From Hydractinia symbiolongicarpus (Eukaryota > Cnidaria > Hydrozoa > Anthoathecata > Hydractiniidae): 64,000 nucleotides of DNA. Location of the stretch: the NCBI RefSeq assembly GCF_029227915.1, contig NC_079882.1, positions 21,891,001 to 21,955,000 of the forward strand, in the 5' to 3' direction. Positions 14,001 to 33,550 of the stretch are shown piece by piece (positions within the stretch are counted from its first letter, which is position 1; each line of letters begins with the position of its first letter). Under the pieces are notes generated by a model, which did no database searches, had not been told where the DNA came from, and saw only the letters and a list, made by a program, of their open reading frames with translations. Both the position numbers and the translations under genes were made by a program.

Positions 14001-17000
14001 GCAAAGACGTACACTGTCGTTTGTTAAAACTTAATTATTTCGATATTAACTCGATATTAATTATGTAAACGTAGGCTTAGGGCTGTAGACAGTCAGACTA
14101 GCAGTATTATTACGTAGATTTTCCGTAAAATGTTTGAATTACCAAAAACTGTAAAACTTTATGGGTTTTACCTAAACTAATTCTATTAATGTTTTAGAGA
14201 AGATTTAATTTATGTGGATGTAGAGACCGCGGTTAGCCGTATGCAGACTGTGATTGAACTTGGAAGAGTGGCGCGTGATAGGAAAAAGTTATCACTAAAG
14301 GTGCGTATTAAAATACCTGTCTTTCTTGTTTTCCTGGCATTTAAAACTTCTTAGGAACTTCTCCATGGGTTGAGCATCTATTACTTATTTTAGTATCCTT
14401 TACCAGAGTTGGTTATTTTACATAACGATGAAAAATACATGGAAGATGTTTTATCTTTAGAGAAATATATTCTTGAGGTTAGTATAATCACATTGCAACT
14501 ATTTTAATATTTTTTTCTAAAATAAATAGAATTATGGAAGTAAAACAATGCGATGCAGTGTTTTTTAAAAGTTGTAGCTATCCAGAAGCCATTTAGTTTG
14601 AATTATTGTTACCGGGGTTTTATTTACAAAAATTATTTTTTTACAATAAACTATGAAAAATATTTCGTATATGGGTTTACTGTCGATCCCTGTGACGTCA
14701 AATATGCAGGACACACGCGGGTCAAACTAACCTGAGTATGTGAATCAGTAGGAAGCACAAAACACAATAGCAATCTTAAAAGCCACGTGGTTTCATTCTA
14801 TAGACATTGATTCTTGTCTACCTACTGTAAATAGATAGATAAGGAACTCGAGATTGTTTTTTTAGGAATTAAATGTAAAAACAGTCACGACGTCAAAAAA
14901 TAAAGAGAAATATGGTCTTAAGTTAAAAGCAGATTTAGATTTCCGAAGTGTGGGCAGACGATTGAAGCAGGATTTTAAAAAAGTGCAAGATGCTATTAAA
15001 TGTAAGTCACTGCCACGTTTTCTATATTGTTAATGTATGTTTGGTTAGAGTAAGGTTTATTTGCTGTGTTTTTTGATTTAGCTGTTCCGGAAGGAGATTT
15101 AAAAGCATTCCAACATACAGGAAAGTTAACTGTAGCTGGACACGAACTTACTGAGGAAGATGTAACTGTACGTTTGCGAATATCATTCTATTTATTCTTC
15201 GCCTTTTTCACATCCAGGTTTCTGCGTTGTGGTGAATCCTCATCTATTTACTTGTTTATTTAGGTAAACTATGCATTTGGAGATAATCCAGTGTTGTCAG
15301 AAAAATACGAAGCGCATTCAGATGGAGAAGTATATATCTACTTTGCTTCCTTATCTTACCACTGGCACAGCTTACTAAAATATTGCATTTAATCGTAGGT
15401 TGTTATTTTGTTAAACACTACGCCTGATAAATCTATGTTGGATGAAGGATATGCACGAGAACTCATTAACAGAATGCAAAAACTGAGAAAAAAGGTAAAG
15501 ATGCGATAATATGTGGGCAACCTTGTCCATCTCTTGACTAAACATATTTACTAGATGTCCTCTTCAGAGTCAAGATTTGACTACACCTTTATTTTTTACA
15601 AGCATCAAGTTAAAAATCTGCACCTATCCCAAATGCTTTACCTACTTTAAAGGGCAGAGCCTTTCGCGTATCAACAAAGTTGCTTTGTTTTAAGTAAAAA
15701 AAAAAAAAAATTTTCCTCAACTTCCCATTAAGAAGTTTCGTCATTGGTTTCTCCATCTTCAATGTAAACGCCTAGTTGATGACTGTTTTAATCCACTTGC
15801 CTGTCATTATCACCCGAAATTGATCGATGTCTCTCCACCTGTTTCTGCGCAAAGTAGAAGAAAGCTAAGACAAGTACTGTGGGAAAAAAAGATATTAGAG
15901 AAATGTTTAGCAATGCAAAAAGAAAGAAAAAGTTATTGTAATATATTGATAGACTAAAAAAAGAAAAAGATTGTATGCGTATTAATAATATCCATCCACG
16001 TGTCATTGATTTTTTGATAACATTGAATTTCAGGGAGGACCCTTAAATTTGCTTAAAAAAAGGAGAATTTTTTGCATGAAAAACTTTCGCGTTTTTTAAA
16101 TGGGCTATGATTATGCGTGAAAAAACTTTACATTTAGCTGTTTTGAAATTTTCAAAGAAAAAAACTTCCGCGAAATAGGGCTAAAAACGCGAAAGTTTCT
16201 GCCCTTAAAGTATCTATTCATCTTCCATAATGCTTATTTTTTACAGATTAGTCTTCTCAGACGTTTACTTCATAGTATAAATTAAATTTTGTAACATTAT
16301 TTTAAGTTTATCATGATTCGTTTATACTTTCATTTTCATAATATACTTATTAAATTCTCATGTCGTGACTAAAGATCTGTTTACACTTGTCCATAAGCTA
16401 TGAGAAACCCTACATCTTTATATATACGTCATCCACATAAGCCGACTTCTTGTGTCGTTGATATTTTGCTGCACGTGGTGTAAGAGGTCGTTTGTGGTTT
16501 AGTTCTGTAGATCGAACTGTCCAGCAGTATGCTAACAAGCACGGTGTCAATTTCAACATCTGTTTGTTTTTGTTTTGTTGTTTTCGTTCAGTAATTTCGT
16601 TTGTTTTTTCCAGGCGAAGCTTGTACCGACAGAAGAAATTACAATTGTATACGAAGTATTGGAGGGCAAAGACAGTGAAGAATATAAAAAACTTTGTGAA
16701 GTTTCGAAGTCCCATGCAGATTTTATCGTTGAAAGTGTCAAGCAACCAGTTGTTGTTGCACCAGGTCCTCAAGGACTCGAAGAAATTATACAAGAAACAG
16801 TCGAGGTAGGAGTCGACTGATGTCTTTTTGTGAATGAAGCAGTAAAGTTGATTTTTTATTGATTTATTTGTTTATTTTAGTGTAAAAGAGCAGAATTGCG
16901 TCTCACCATCCTACGTGGTCGTGCGAGTGAATCAAACCAGAATACTCCACAACCTTTCTGCAGGTTCATTAATTTAGAGTTGAAAAACATTAAGCCTTGT

Positions 17001-18139
17001 TTAGGCGTTAAAGGTTGCAGAGGAAGTTTACTACTGGAGAATCCAAAAGGAGATTTCCTGTTATCTAAAAATGAGTTGAATAGACAGGTATGTCATTTTT
17101 AGGGTACGCTTCAATCTATGTCAAATAGAATCGACGATTAAATAACCAATTCTTTGGACGGGTGTAATTCCCCTCACACAAACATTGCGAGCTATATTCC
17201 AGGACTGCAATGTGAAAATAACTATAAACACTGTTTTTATGACATGGTGTCTTTTTCGCGGGTTTTATTCGTTTATATCACCTTCTGCTGAATTTTAGGT
17301 TGCAATTATATTTGGATTACAAGGACAGAGTTTTGTCGTTTCGGATAAGGATGATTTAAGCACAGGTAAGTGTAGTTTTAAGAAATGCTTTGACTTATCA
17401 GCTTAACCAGGAGCCAGCTTAGTTAACTGAGTCTATCGTGATCTAGGCAAAATGTGAAAAAAAAACTTTCCTTGTCTGGTGGCAGCAATAGTTTGGCGAA
17501 TTTTGAAAGAATACAAGTTGTGTTGTCAGCCTCTTTGAAATCATCGAATAATGGATTTTGTGTGGAAAGTCTATGGTTAAAATTGAAAGGGGAAAAATGT
17601 TGTCGGTTGAATGTTAAATTATGCTTTGCTTTACTTAAATAAGTAACGGGACGTTATCGACCTTGGGGATTCCATCGCAATGGCTGGCTCTTCCTCCCCT
17701 CCGACTGTTACATTATCGCTGGAGATACAAATAGCATTACTCGAACTTGCTTTCTTGCCACACAAGATTTGCGGTCAGTAGGCGGCGTTAAATGGAGTGA
17801 CAACGCTATGTTTAAAGTGTGCGTAGGGGGAGCTCGAACCTGAAAACTTACACCATTTTCGCGTCTCTAAAGTTTACTTTTTATATTTAAAATTATTTTA
17901 TATTACAACTTTGGTTTATGTGTATTATTATTTCGTAACATGGGTCAGCCTATCCTTATTAGTAAAACTTTTGTTATCATTGGATTACGAACATTTTCGT
18001 CAAATTCTGAATTTTTGTGGTAGTGAAAAATGCTACCTATTATGTCGTTATATAATTCTTCTCTACTTTTTCTATAGAATTGGAAGAACCATTAACGAAG
18101 TATTGTGGTAAATTACTTTACGTTGGCAAGCGAACTTAA
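2023..18139 (+). CDS. IARS1: Isoleucyl-tRNA synthetase, cytosolic (34 exons)
   Basis: Charges tRNA-Ile with isoleucine in the cytosol. Exons: 2023-2141, 6014-6089, 7973-8053, 8127-8159, 8480-8566, 8769-8851, 8930-9066, 9551-9679, 9770-9857, 10400-10460, 10729-10827, 11199-11321, 11393-11484, 11570-11668, 11746-11872, 12086-12159, 12250-12339, 12435-12539, 12639-12725, 12809-12892, 13009-13153, 13235-13355, 13480-13571, 13783-13982, 14198-14300, 14394-14477, 14866-15001, 15082-15167, 15264-15329, 15399-15494, 16614-16805, 16881-17087, 17299-17365, 18078-18139. All introns are GT-AG; the sum is 3531 nt, in frame, 1176 aa. The class I HIGH variant HYGH is at residues 55-58 within [16 protein letters not shown], and KMSKR is at 601-605. 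The editing domain, with [10 protein letters not shown], lies between them. Human IARS1 is about 1260 aa; here the C-terminal appended region appears once rather than twice. ATG 2023 was chosen because family similarity begins there. Introns 1 and 2 carry retroelement remnants. Confidence 0.96.
2286..3106. repeat. Foldback element in IARS1 intron 1
   Basis: Arms at about 2300-2440 and 2985-3100 are inverted copies built from short repeats (GCCCAATCTT, GTCTTAAGACTGG). The outer ends are TTCTGCCCAATCTTGG and, on the other strand, TTCTGCCCAAACTTAGG. The centre (about 2590-2700) is itself palindromic: a CTTGCTAGCTAGCAAG palindrome near 2605, and CAACCATATTA answered by TAATATGGTTG. No ORF of note lies inside, so it is probably a non-autonomous DNA element. 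Confidence 0.65.
3120..4865. other. Intron 1 sequence without recognised features
   Basis: AT-rich intronic DNA of IARS1. Small open frames such as 3170-3424 show no domain. I see no gene or clear repeat structure. Confidence 0.5.
4870..5941 (-). mobile_element. Penelope-like retroelement remnant with inverted terminal repeats
   Basis: Terminal repeats of about 220 bp at 4870-5092 and 5716-5941 are inverted relative to each other; both carry TATAACCAGAAGCTTA at the outer end and an ATTCTGAT..GGAATGTAAGG segment inside. Between them, the - strand from about 5475 to 5270 reads [17 protein letters not shown], a stop, then LAERIKDH..H. This is the GIY-YIG endonuclease pattern found at the C-terminus of Penelope-like elements. 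Upstream on the - strand, residues like [12 protein letters not shown] and [10 protein letters not shown] fit the linker. The reverse transcriptase is missing, and the in-frame stop shows decay. It lies in IARS1 intron 1. Confidence 0.8.
6540..7745 (-). mobile_element. DIRS-like tyrosine-recombinase retroelement remnant
   Basis: On the - strand of IARS1 intron 2, about 7740-7140 encodes a broken gag-like region: a [15 protein letters not shown] motif, a SWKLAWNDF segment and two knuckle-like motifs (CFQC..FC and [13 protein letters not shown]) in shifted frames. Further on, about 6865-6845 reads VAADFLS, like the end of the RNase H domain. About 6830-6569 reads as the N-terminal helical domain of a tyrosine recombinase ([13 protein letters not shown], then [19 protein letters not shown]). 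The gag, RNase H end and recombinase order fits DIRS/Ngaro elements with most of the polymerase deleted. Family assignment is from remembered motif patterns. Confidence 0.65.
7789..7815. repeat. Poly-C tract
   Basis: A run of 26 C broken by a single T, upstream of IARS1 exon 3 (acceptor at 7972). It may be unstable or length-polymorphic. Confidence 0.9.
16034..16205. repeat. Small inverted-repeat MITE in IARS1 intron 30
   Basis: The ends are inverted: ACCCTTAAAT on the left and GCCCTTAAAG, read from the other strand, on the right. Each is followed by AAACTTTCGCGTTTTT on its own strand. At about 170 bp with no ORF, it is probably a non-autonomous DNA element of the TTTCGCG-bearing type seen elsewhere in the window. 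Confidence 0.55.
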
Positions 18140-20186
18140 TGATGGCGGTGGCGAAATAGAATGACGTAATGATTGCGATGGAACGAATTAGACTTTATAT
18201 ACTATTTATTTTATTAACAGTAGAATTACAAATTTATTGTTTCAAACTTTATAAGACCGTTCGCTATCAATCTTATAATCGGAAGAAAACTCTTGGTGAT
18301 CTGCTTTTTATAAGTAATGTTTAAAATTGTGATAGCTTTATAGCTTGTGTCATCAGTCATGTTTTTAAATATGGAGATGATTATATAATAGATCCGTGGA
18401 AATGTTTTTTATGTTATCAGTTTGTTTTTAGGATTAAAATTTAACGGGAAATGACTTCTGTCCGTATTTTCGTAAAGGTCTAGTGCCACAAGTTATCTCG
18501 GGTTATTTAACTGGAAATATTTTGCAGGTATTTGATTTCGCCGATCTGCATTAAAGTGGTAAAGAGATCTGTCGTTCTTTCTCTAAATTCGCTGTTTTTT
18601 ACGTTGCTACGAATAAAATTGCGTTTATAAAATACCATCGGGACACATTTAAAACATATCGGTCTTCATTTTCATAAGTAAACAAGAAGGTTTAACGATT
18701 GTATGTATGGCATTCTAATGGCAACCTATAAATTGCTCACCAGAGATGCTTATAGCTTTCTGTATTTGCATGCCCACCACGCAAGCCGATTTGCGATAGA
18801 TTGCTCCCAATGGGCCTACGAAACTACATTTGAAGTGCGCCGGAGTTGGACTCGCACCATCCTTTTCACAAAATCTAAGGATTGCCACCAGATGTACAAA
18901 CATTCTGATCTTCACTGTGCGAGTAACCTGTGCAATCCTTATCAGGCACTGCAAAGATTAATTTACGTGGATCTAAGTCTAAGTAATTACAGATGCATGG
19001 TGCATGGGCTACCTCAAGTACTTAATGTCTAAGTACTTGAGGTAGCCCATCCCTAAGTGTAAGTATATAAAGATTCGTTTAAAGGGGCTGCACGAGGGAA
19101 CATTTGCCCCATGCAATATATGTTATAGAAGAAAAAAAAAAAATTCTTTAATAATGTTTAATGATATTGGGAGATAGGCACCATCGTATTTAAATGTTTA
19201 GATGGTTTTTTAAAAACGGTGAATTATGTGGGAGAGAGGAGGGGTGCAATAACTCCCTCTGTCCCCTGGTTGCTGCGGACCTGATATTATTATTCATGTA
19301 ACAGTGACGATATGCATATGAAATGCACCTTTGCCCTTGTTGTATACAACAAGGAGGTACGCGTTACAGAGACCTCAGTAGATGGAGTAGTCGCTCAGAT
19401 TCACGAGTTTGTGGCTTAAGACAGGATTTTGGACTCCAAGATATATCTCCACCAGGTAATGCAAATAAATATAGAACTTTTTGCAAGGTTAAATACCCTA
19501 AAAAAGTTTTAAAATTGGACCGTTCTCAAATTAGTGTTTAACGTTTAAATCTTAATAGATTTACTATTCAAGGCTTACAGAATGCTTAATATGATCACGG
19601 GCTCTTGTACTATATAATTTAGGGCATGCGGATTTTACTATTTTTCTAAAAATGTTGTTTAAAAATTTGCTGTTACCGCGGAATTGCTAAGGATAAGGAA
19701 TGTCAAGAATGCACTTTAAGTGGAGGCAACACTTATCTCTGTTTACAAAACAAAATAAAAATTTAATGCTATCATTCCAGAAATACTTCAGTCATAGATC
19801 TCCTACGCATTTTTTTAAAGTTTACTAAGCCATGCAAAATAACTTGTGAAGGAGAGGGTTCATGACTTAACCACAAGTGTGATCATGGTAAGTTATGACC
19901 ATACATGTAGCACACAGGAAAGTTGTTGACAAAATAGAAGCAACCGTTACTCTATTATTTAACATTTCTTTAAACATCCACAATAGGCTAAAAATAGTAG
20001 TGTCTTAAAAGCTTTACATATAGTTAAAAAATCAAAATAAAAAAAACATAATGAATATATATTTTTAAGAACTTGATCCAATAATAAATAGCAATGAATA
20101 GTTTTTAACAAAAAACAATTTCTAAAACGAAATTACAAAATATTTTTTATAAAAAATGACCATATATATAGCTATAAATATATAAA
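18140..20186. other. Convergent IARS1-VGLL4 intergenic region
   Basis: About 2 kb between two converging 3' ends. Open frames at 18703-19032 and 19323-19541 have no recognisable domain. The one striking structure is a perfect hairpin at 19004-19050, listed separately. Untranslated ends of both genes must lie here, but exact poly(A) sites were not fixed. Confidence 0.5.
19004..19050. repeat. Perfect 21-bp inverted repeat with 5-nt loop
   Basis: The arm at 19004-19024 is exactly complementary to the arm at 19030-19050; the loop is 19025-19029. Each arm contains GGGCTACCTCAAGTACTTA or its complement. The pairing does not extend outside the arms. It could be a transposon scar, a cruciform-forming site or a transcribed hairpin; nothing in the sequence decides between these. 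Confidence 0.9.
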
Positions 20187-21132
20187 TTATGAGCTTGGAC
20201 AGCTTCCATATTCTATCTTGTACCAACTTTTTCCCAAAGCTTTTGCAAAATGTTCATCCACAGAACTTGGTCGTTCATTTAGGTTATGACTTCTAATTGT
20301 ATATTTTTCCCCTAAACTTTTTCTAAAATGATCTTCAACTGTTGGAAGTTCGAAATCTTTGGGAATGAAAACGTTTCGTTGTCCTTTATATGAGTTATAC
20401 TTAGATGAAAATGTCGTACAAAAACCAACTGTACAGCAGCTGCAACCTTTGCTATCTGAATGTCTTGTCAAAGTTGAAGTCGGAGAAGATGTTGAAATAA
20501 CCGAGGGTCTTGGGAAGTAGGATGCATATTCTGAAACTTGTTTGTATTTAGCTTTTTCATTAATAGAAATAAGTGGCGGTGGAGTTGCTTCTTGTCTTGA
20601 AGCAGATAAAATATTTTTATTAGGTTGAATACGAGGAAAGTTATAGGTTTGCATGGATATTTTTCTAGAAAATAAAGTATTTATTTTTTTGATTGGCAAA
20701 ACAAGTGAAAGAAATTATATATTCACCACATCACAATAATTATATATATATATATATTCACCTTTCATTCTCTACTTCTTCAAAAGATAATTTTTCATTC
20801 ATGTCTAGTTTAATTTTTTTAACTGCCTCCACCTTCTCCAATAAATGACGTTTTGGGGATGCTGGCTTTGTATATGTTCTCTGGGTTTCCCCTGAAGGCT
20901 TTATGGATTGTTGATCAGAGGCAACACCTTCATCTTCTTCAAATCCACTGTCAGTCTCACTTAAATTTTTTTCTAAACAAAACACAATATTTCTAGTTAA
21001 GTTTTTAACGAAAAAATACATTGATTTCGTGAAAAGACATAATAGCTGGCTAGCCCAGTTACCTTTATTTGGCTTGTCTTCTCCTTGAACAATTGATGCC
21101 GCTCTTGAAAGGACGTCAAGAGGAGATTCCAT
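20187..21132 (-). CDS. VGLL4: Vestigial-like protein 4 homologue (TEAD cofactor, 3 exons)
   Basis: Exons on the - strand: 21132-21063, 20972-20762, 20664-20187; all introns are GT-AG, the sum is 759 nt, 252 aa. The N-terminus MESPLDVLSRAASIVQ matches the conserved VGLL4 start. Two Tondu motifs lie near the C-terminus: VEDHFRKSLGEKY at residues 203-215 and VDEHFAKALGKSW at 229-241. A Cys-rich CSCCTVGFC segment at about 168-176 precedes them, as in vertebrate VGLL4. In the family, the paired Tondu motifs bind TEAD factors and compete with Yorkie/YAP in the nucleus. Human VGLL4 is about 290 aa. The middle is low-complexity and Ser/Pro-rich. The gene is divergent from HSPA4 and converges on IARS1. 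Confidence 0.95.
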
Positions 21133-29567
<8,435 letters not shown>

Positions 29568-30214
29568 TGTTTTTTCTAACAAAAATCAATACGGATGAAG
29601 AAAGAAAGATGACTTGTACCATCTTAGTTGAAATTCTTGTTATATCTTCAGATTTTCGTTTGAAATTTCAGCGATAAATTATTAGACGAGAAATAATGTT
29701 TAGTTTTTACAACAGAATTTTTACATAATGAAATATTGAAATTTGATAACTGTTCGTTTTACTATCCTGTTTGTTGTATTATGTTTTTTGAAAGCGTTAA
29801 ATGTTGTTGCAATTCCATGCTTTTTTCTTCCTTATTTTTTTTTTACCGAGACGTTAACATGGTTTTGTAACATCGCCACGAGTAGCATTAAATTAATTTT
29901 GGCGAATTTAGTGAGTCCTAAATTTTTCCGATTCCGCGAAATTCATCTACTTTATAATGGAATAAATTTACGCGAGAGTTTAATTTCGCGATTTCGCTAA
30001 TTAAAATTCTGAATTTAATTTCGCCAGTGGCCAATTTTTGTGACTGGAAATTTCTTGTAAAATACGGATCAAAAATACTTAAAAGAACCTATACACTGAG
30101 TCTTTTAGAAAGCTGTGACTTTTATTAGAAGGAGTTATAAGCAAAACTTAATTACTGCAGGTATAATATGGTGTTTCTTCCTAAATGTCCAATGGGAAGA
30201 TGTCCAATCGAAGA
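29568..30214. other. HSPA4 downstream region with CGCGAA-rich repeat
   Basis: Probably contains the HSPA4 3' UTR. From about 29890 to 30030 several CCGCGAAATT, TTTCGCGATTTCGC and AATTTCGCC motifs occur, resembling MITE debris seen at 16034-16205 and 43330-43430. No coding sequence was recognised. Confidence 0.4.
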
Positions 30215-30366
30215 AAGCCAACTTCGAATCAACGAAAACCGACTTCGAGTAAAAAAACCCAACTTCGAATCAACGAAAACCGACTTTATCAAAGAAAACC
30301 GACTTCAATTAAAAGAGAACCGACTTTGCATCAACAAAATCCTACTTCGAATCGAAGAAAACTGAC
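30215..30366. repeat. 21-bp minisatellite
   Basis: About seven head-to-tail units near AACCGACTTCGAATCAACGA, mostly 21 bp and partly degenerate. Because 21 is a multiple of three, two + frames stay open and read as seven-residue repeats (LRINENR type). There is no start context, splice site or domain, so I treat it as non-coding. Confidence 0.8.
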
Positions 30367-30753
30367 GTCCGATGTGGAAATACGGAAACCATGTAACATA
30401 CAAAATCAGATTTCTTTCTAATGTCTTCAAGCACAGCAAGCCATCTCAGGAAAATAAACACAATTTATATCGGAGTATTTGGTTCTTGTGGTTTATAGAA
30501 CAGACTACAAGTGATGCAAATGAAAGATTATATTTTGTGGTATATACGACAGCTTAAAAGCGATTCAAATGAAATACAAGCGATGGAGCGACAGTACGGA
30601 CGATTTACTACTTAAACTGTTTGGCGTAGGTGCGCCAGATACGAGAAACCTCCCGGTTAATGACGCATACGCCAGAACGTAATGTTACATATTTTGCCGA
30701 ACACAAATGAAACTACATTTCCCGCTCTTCTGTGAAACCCAAATAGTAAGTAA

Positions 30754-31479
30754 CTAGTCGATAAAAGCCGTGGAAAAATCCACTGAGGCAGGATAAAAAT
30801 GAAAATGAAGCGTCATTTGAATTGTGATGACGTCAGCAATCCATCCACAAAAAAATTAGAAACTTGTTTTCACGTTAGGGTTGTGTAGAGCTTAAACTGC
30901 TGATCAAGAAAATGTATATGATCATATGCTTTTGATAAGGGGTTAATGAGATATAAGGGTTTAAAAATTTTGCTGACGTCAACAACGGCCTGTGAAAACC
31001 TAAAACATTTTTTTTAGAAATTTGTATACCTGTTGCCTTCATCGCATAGATCTTGAAACGCTGATTAAGAAAATGTATAGTATCGTATGTTTTTGACAAA
31101 CGCCTAAGGAGATATAAGGGTTTAAAGGGTTCAGCAAAGTCCCTACCAAAAGTTCCAAAAAAAATTTCTTCACAAATTCGTACACACGTTGCATTCATCG
31201 TATAGATCTTGAAATGCTGATCAAGAAAATGTATAGGAACATGAACTTTGACAAACGGTTGCAGAGATATTGGGGTTTGTAGGTTTTGTGATGACGTCAT
31301 CAACCCGTCCATTCCGAAACGGATTCGGGGAAAGGTTTCAGGTTTGGGAAAATTACCCAAATTGGTGGTCACTAGTTACCCACGCGGTGAAAAATCATTG
31401 ACGTCACCACCTCGTTTCCAAGTTATATGGCCTCAAAGTGTTAAGTGCATTGTAATGGCTTCATTAATTTAATATAGGA
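30754..31479 (-). mobile_element. Non-autonomous Helitron C (726 bp)
   Basis: On the - strand it runs from TCCTATATTAAATTAATG (31479) to GTGGATTTTTCCAC, GGCTTTTATCGA and CTAG (30757-30754). The flanks are A before and T after, as expected for Helitron insertion. Inside are about three tandem units of roughly 160 bp, each with a form of AGATCTTGAAACGCTGAT and AAGAAAATGTATAG. No replication-helicase ORF is present. Confidence 0.75.
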
Positions 31480-31481
31480 TA

Positions 31482-31600
31482 CTAGCCGAAATCCCGTGGA
31501 AGAATCCACTGAATGTCTCCATGAAATGCATATAAGGGGTACCAAACAAAAACATACAGCATATGGTAATTTGAATTTTTAGAACTTACAACTCAACCTC
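31482..31600 (-). mobile_element. Helitron D 3' end, other end unresolved
   Basis: On the - strand it ends CAGTGGATTCTTCCACGGG, ATTTCGG, CTAG (31485-31482) followed by T. It lies only 2 bp from the 5' end of copy C. A matching TC end was not found to the right, so the given right limit is arbitrary. Confidence 0.5.
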
Positions 31601-33550
31601 GGCTCTGTATCTCTTTATAACGGGACGGTAAAAGGAGAGAAAAAGCCCTGGGATCAAGGTTGCTCACAGTCTGCATTACTTTATATTTATACCCGTTGAA
31701 ACCAAAACGTTACAGGTACAACAACAAAAATAAAAAATAAAAAAAATCGTTAAGTCACACAAAAGATTGGCGTTAAAGTAGTGTTATTGACGTAGCGCGG
31801 TAACGTGATAAAATTTAACATTTAAGACATACTTTTTTCGGCGACTTCAAAAAGAATTTTGGCGACATCAAAGGAAAATGACGATATCCACTATTACCGT
31901 CACATACACTCCGTATTATTAGAAAATATAAGTTAATTGTTTTCATCCTTTTTTATTGTAACCAAAGCTCTCCATTTTTATGAAGGATTGTCCCCAATAC
32001 GCTTTTATCATAATTATTTCTGTTATTAACATTGCGTGGCGGGGTAAAAAATAGGCGAGAATTTAATTTATACCGAATGACGAAATTGACCAAAAATTGC
32101 AGGAACATAGTTTCGTGATAGGTCACAGTGACGAAATTTAAGTCCATTAATGTAGATCGTGTGAATATTTTACAATTTTGCTTTTTTATAACCAAAGCTA
32201 AAAAGAACACATTGCGTTTTTTGCATAACTTACGATAAAAATTCGTCGTTACGTCTTGTTTATAACCACGTTTCTTTCACCGCCACGTTGTCATTTCTTA
32301 TATTTGTGTCTTGATTTTCTACGTCTTCGTGGTAACATCTGCTTTAGATTAAATAGCCACCTTATTTTTTAATATCGTGCGATCCGCAAAACACAGGTAT
32401 GAAATGGAAATGGCAAGAATCTGCTTTCAGTCGAGAAAATAAGGCCTAAAATTCTCTTTAAAATGTTTCTTTACCTAACTGGGGAGGGTTAGAGGGTAAT
32501 ATGGGTATGCCTAATACATTTCTGGCTTTGGAGTAGAATTTTTCCGCGTTACTGGCCAAAACAAGCGACACCTCTCCAAAGTGGACAAAATCTCTGATTC
32601 TGCAACTGTCTGCAATTTCATTTGCACGAAGAAAAAGATGAACTTATTCGCCGAAATTATTACCGAGATTTACAGTGTCATATTTAAAATGTTTACTGAG
32701 AAAGGACTTCTTTTTGTGTTGAAAACGATAAGGATTTCAATATTTTTTGCTAGAGAGCAGACGGCTAAAAGCAACACATCCCAAGCAACGTATATAGAGT
32801 TAACAACCTTACTTTACAGTGTGAAATTAAAAATATTCTAAAGTGTCTCGTGCGTATACTCTTATCTCGGAGGCATTTTGGTTCCTTGCATTTAAAAAAT
32901 AAAAAACAAAAACAGCAAGAAAAAAATTGGCTTGGATAGCGCTACCATTAGAGATTGAATACGCAAAAACCTCTCTATAGCGGAACTTCTCTACAACAGA
33001 AACGAATAAAACGGCGGTTAAACTCTTATAACAAAATAGCTGATATTTAAGAAAAACAGAGTGAGAAGGCTCAAAAATTGGTTAAAATTTTAACCAAATA
33101 TTACGTTGGGATATGGACATGGACAATTACTAATAAATCTGTAACCTTTTGAGCAATCAACCGATTTTTGAAACAAACCTTTTTTTCTAGTAAATTAGGG
33201 ACTTAGTAGTCCCTAAGTAGCCTATTTCTGTAACATGGGAAGCACTTTCTGTGACAATTAAGTCCTTAGGGGTTATGGCGGTTCAACTTTGGGCAGTTTT
33301 TGCTCGATTCTTAAATCAAACGTTTGTTAATTTGAAGTGTTTTCTTTCTTAGGATTTACCAGAAATCTACTAAATCACATAGTGTCTATATAAATCTATC
33401 GTTTCTCAGTACAATCCGAATGTAGTAATTGTAGAGTTAAAACAGTAAGTAATATTAAAAACCTATCAAAAATCACTGAAGATATATTTACAATCATATA
33501 AACATCTTATATATACAAAACAAATAAATTAACTAAAAAGAGTGAAATTA
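31600..33550. other. Unassigned intergenic sequence
   Basis: AT-rich, with scattered small frames (31953-32210 -, 32581-32841 +) that lack recognisable domains. Around 32970 the motif CCTCTCTATAGCGGAACTTC recalls a pogo-type transposon end, but no partner end was found. Confidence 0.4.

Noticed and set aside
16410-16809. Overlapping 127- and 105-codon frames around IARS1 exon 31
   Set aside because: Shadows of the real exon (16614-16805), which reads in a different frame and joins cleanly to its neighbours.
17815-17850. tRNA T-arm-like GGTTCGAGCTCC on the - strand
   Set aside because: The flanking bases do not pair as a T stem, and no D arm, anticodon arm or acceptor stem could be placed.
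19004-19050. Calling the hairpin a microRNA gene
   Set aside because: The stem is fully paired with a 5-nt loop and no lower stem; without small-RNA data the call is unsupported.
19323-19541. ORF with a possible donor at 19455
   Set aside because: No matching acceptor or domain; part of the IARS1-VGLL4 intergenic region.
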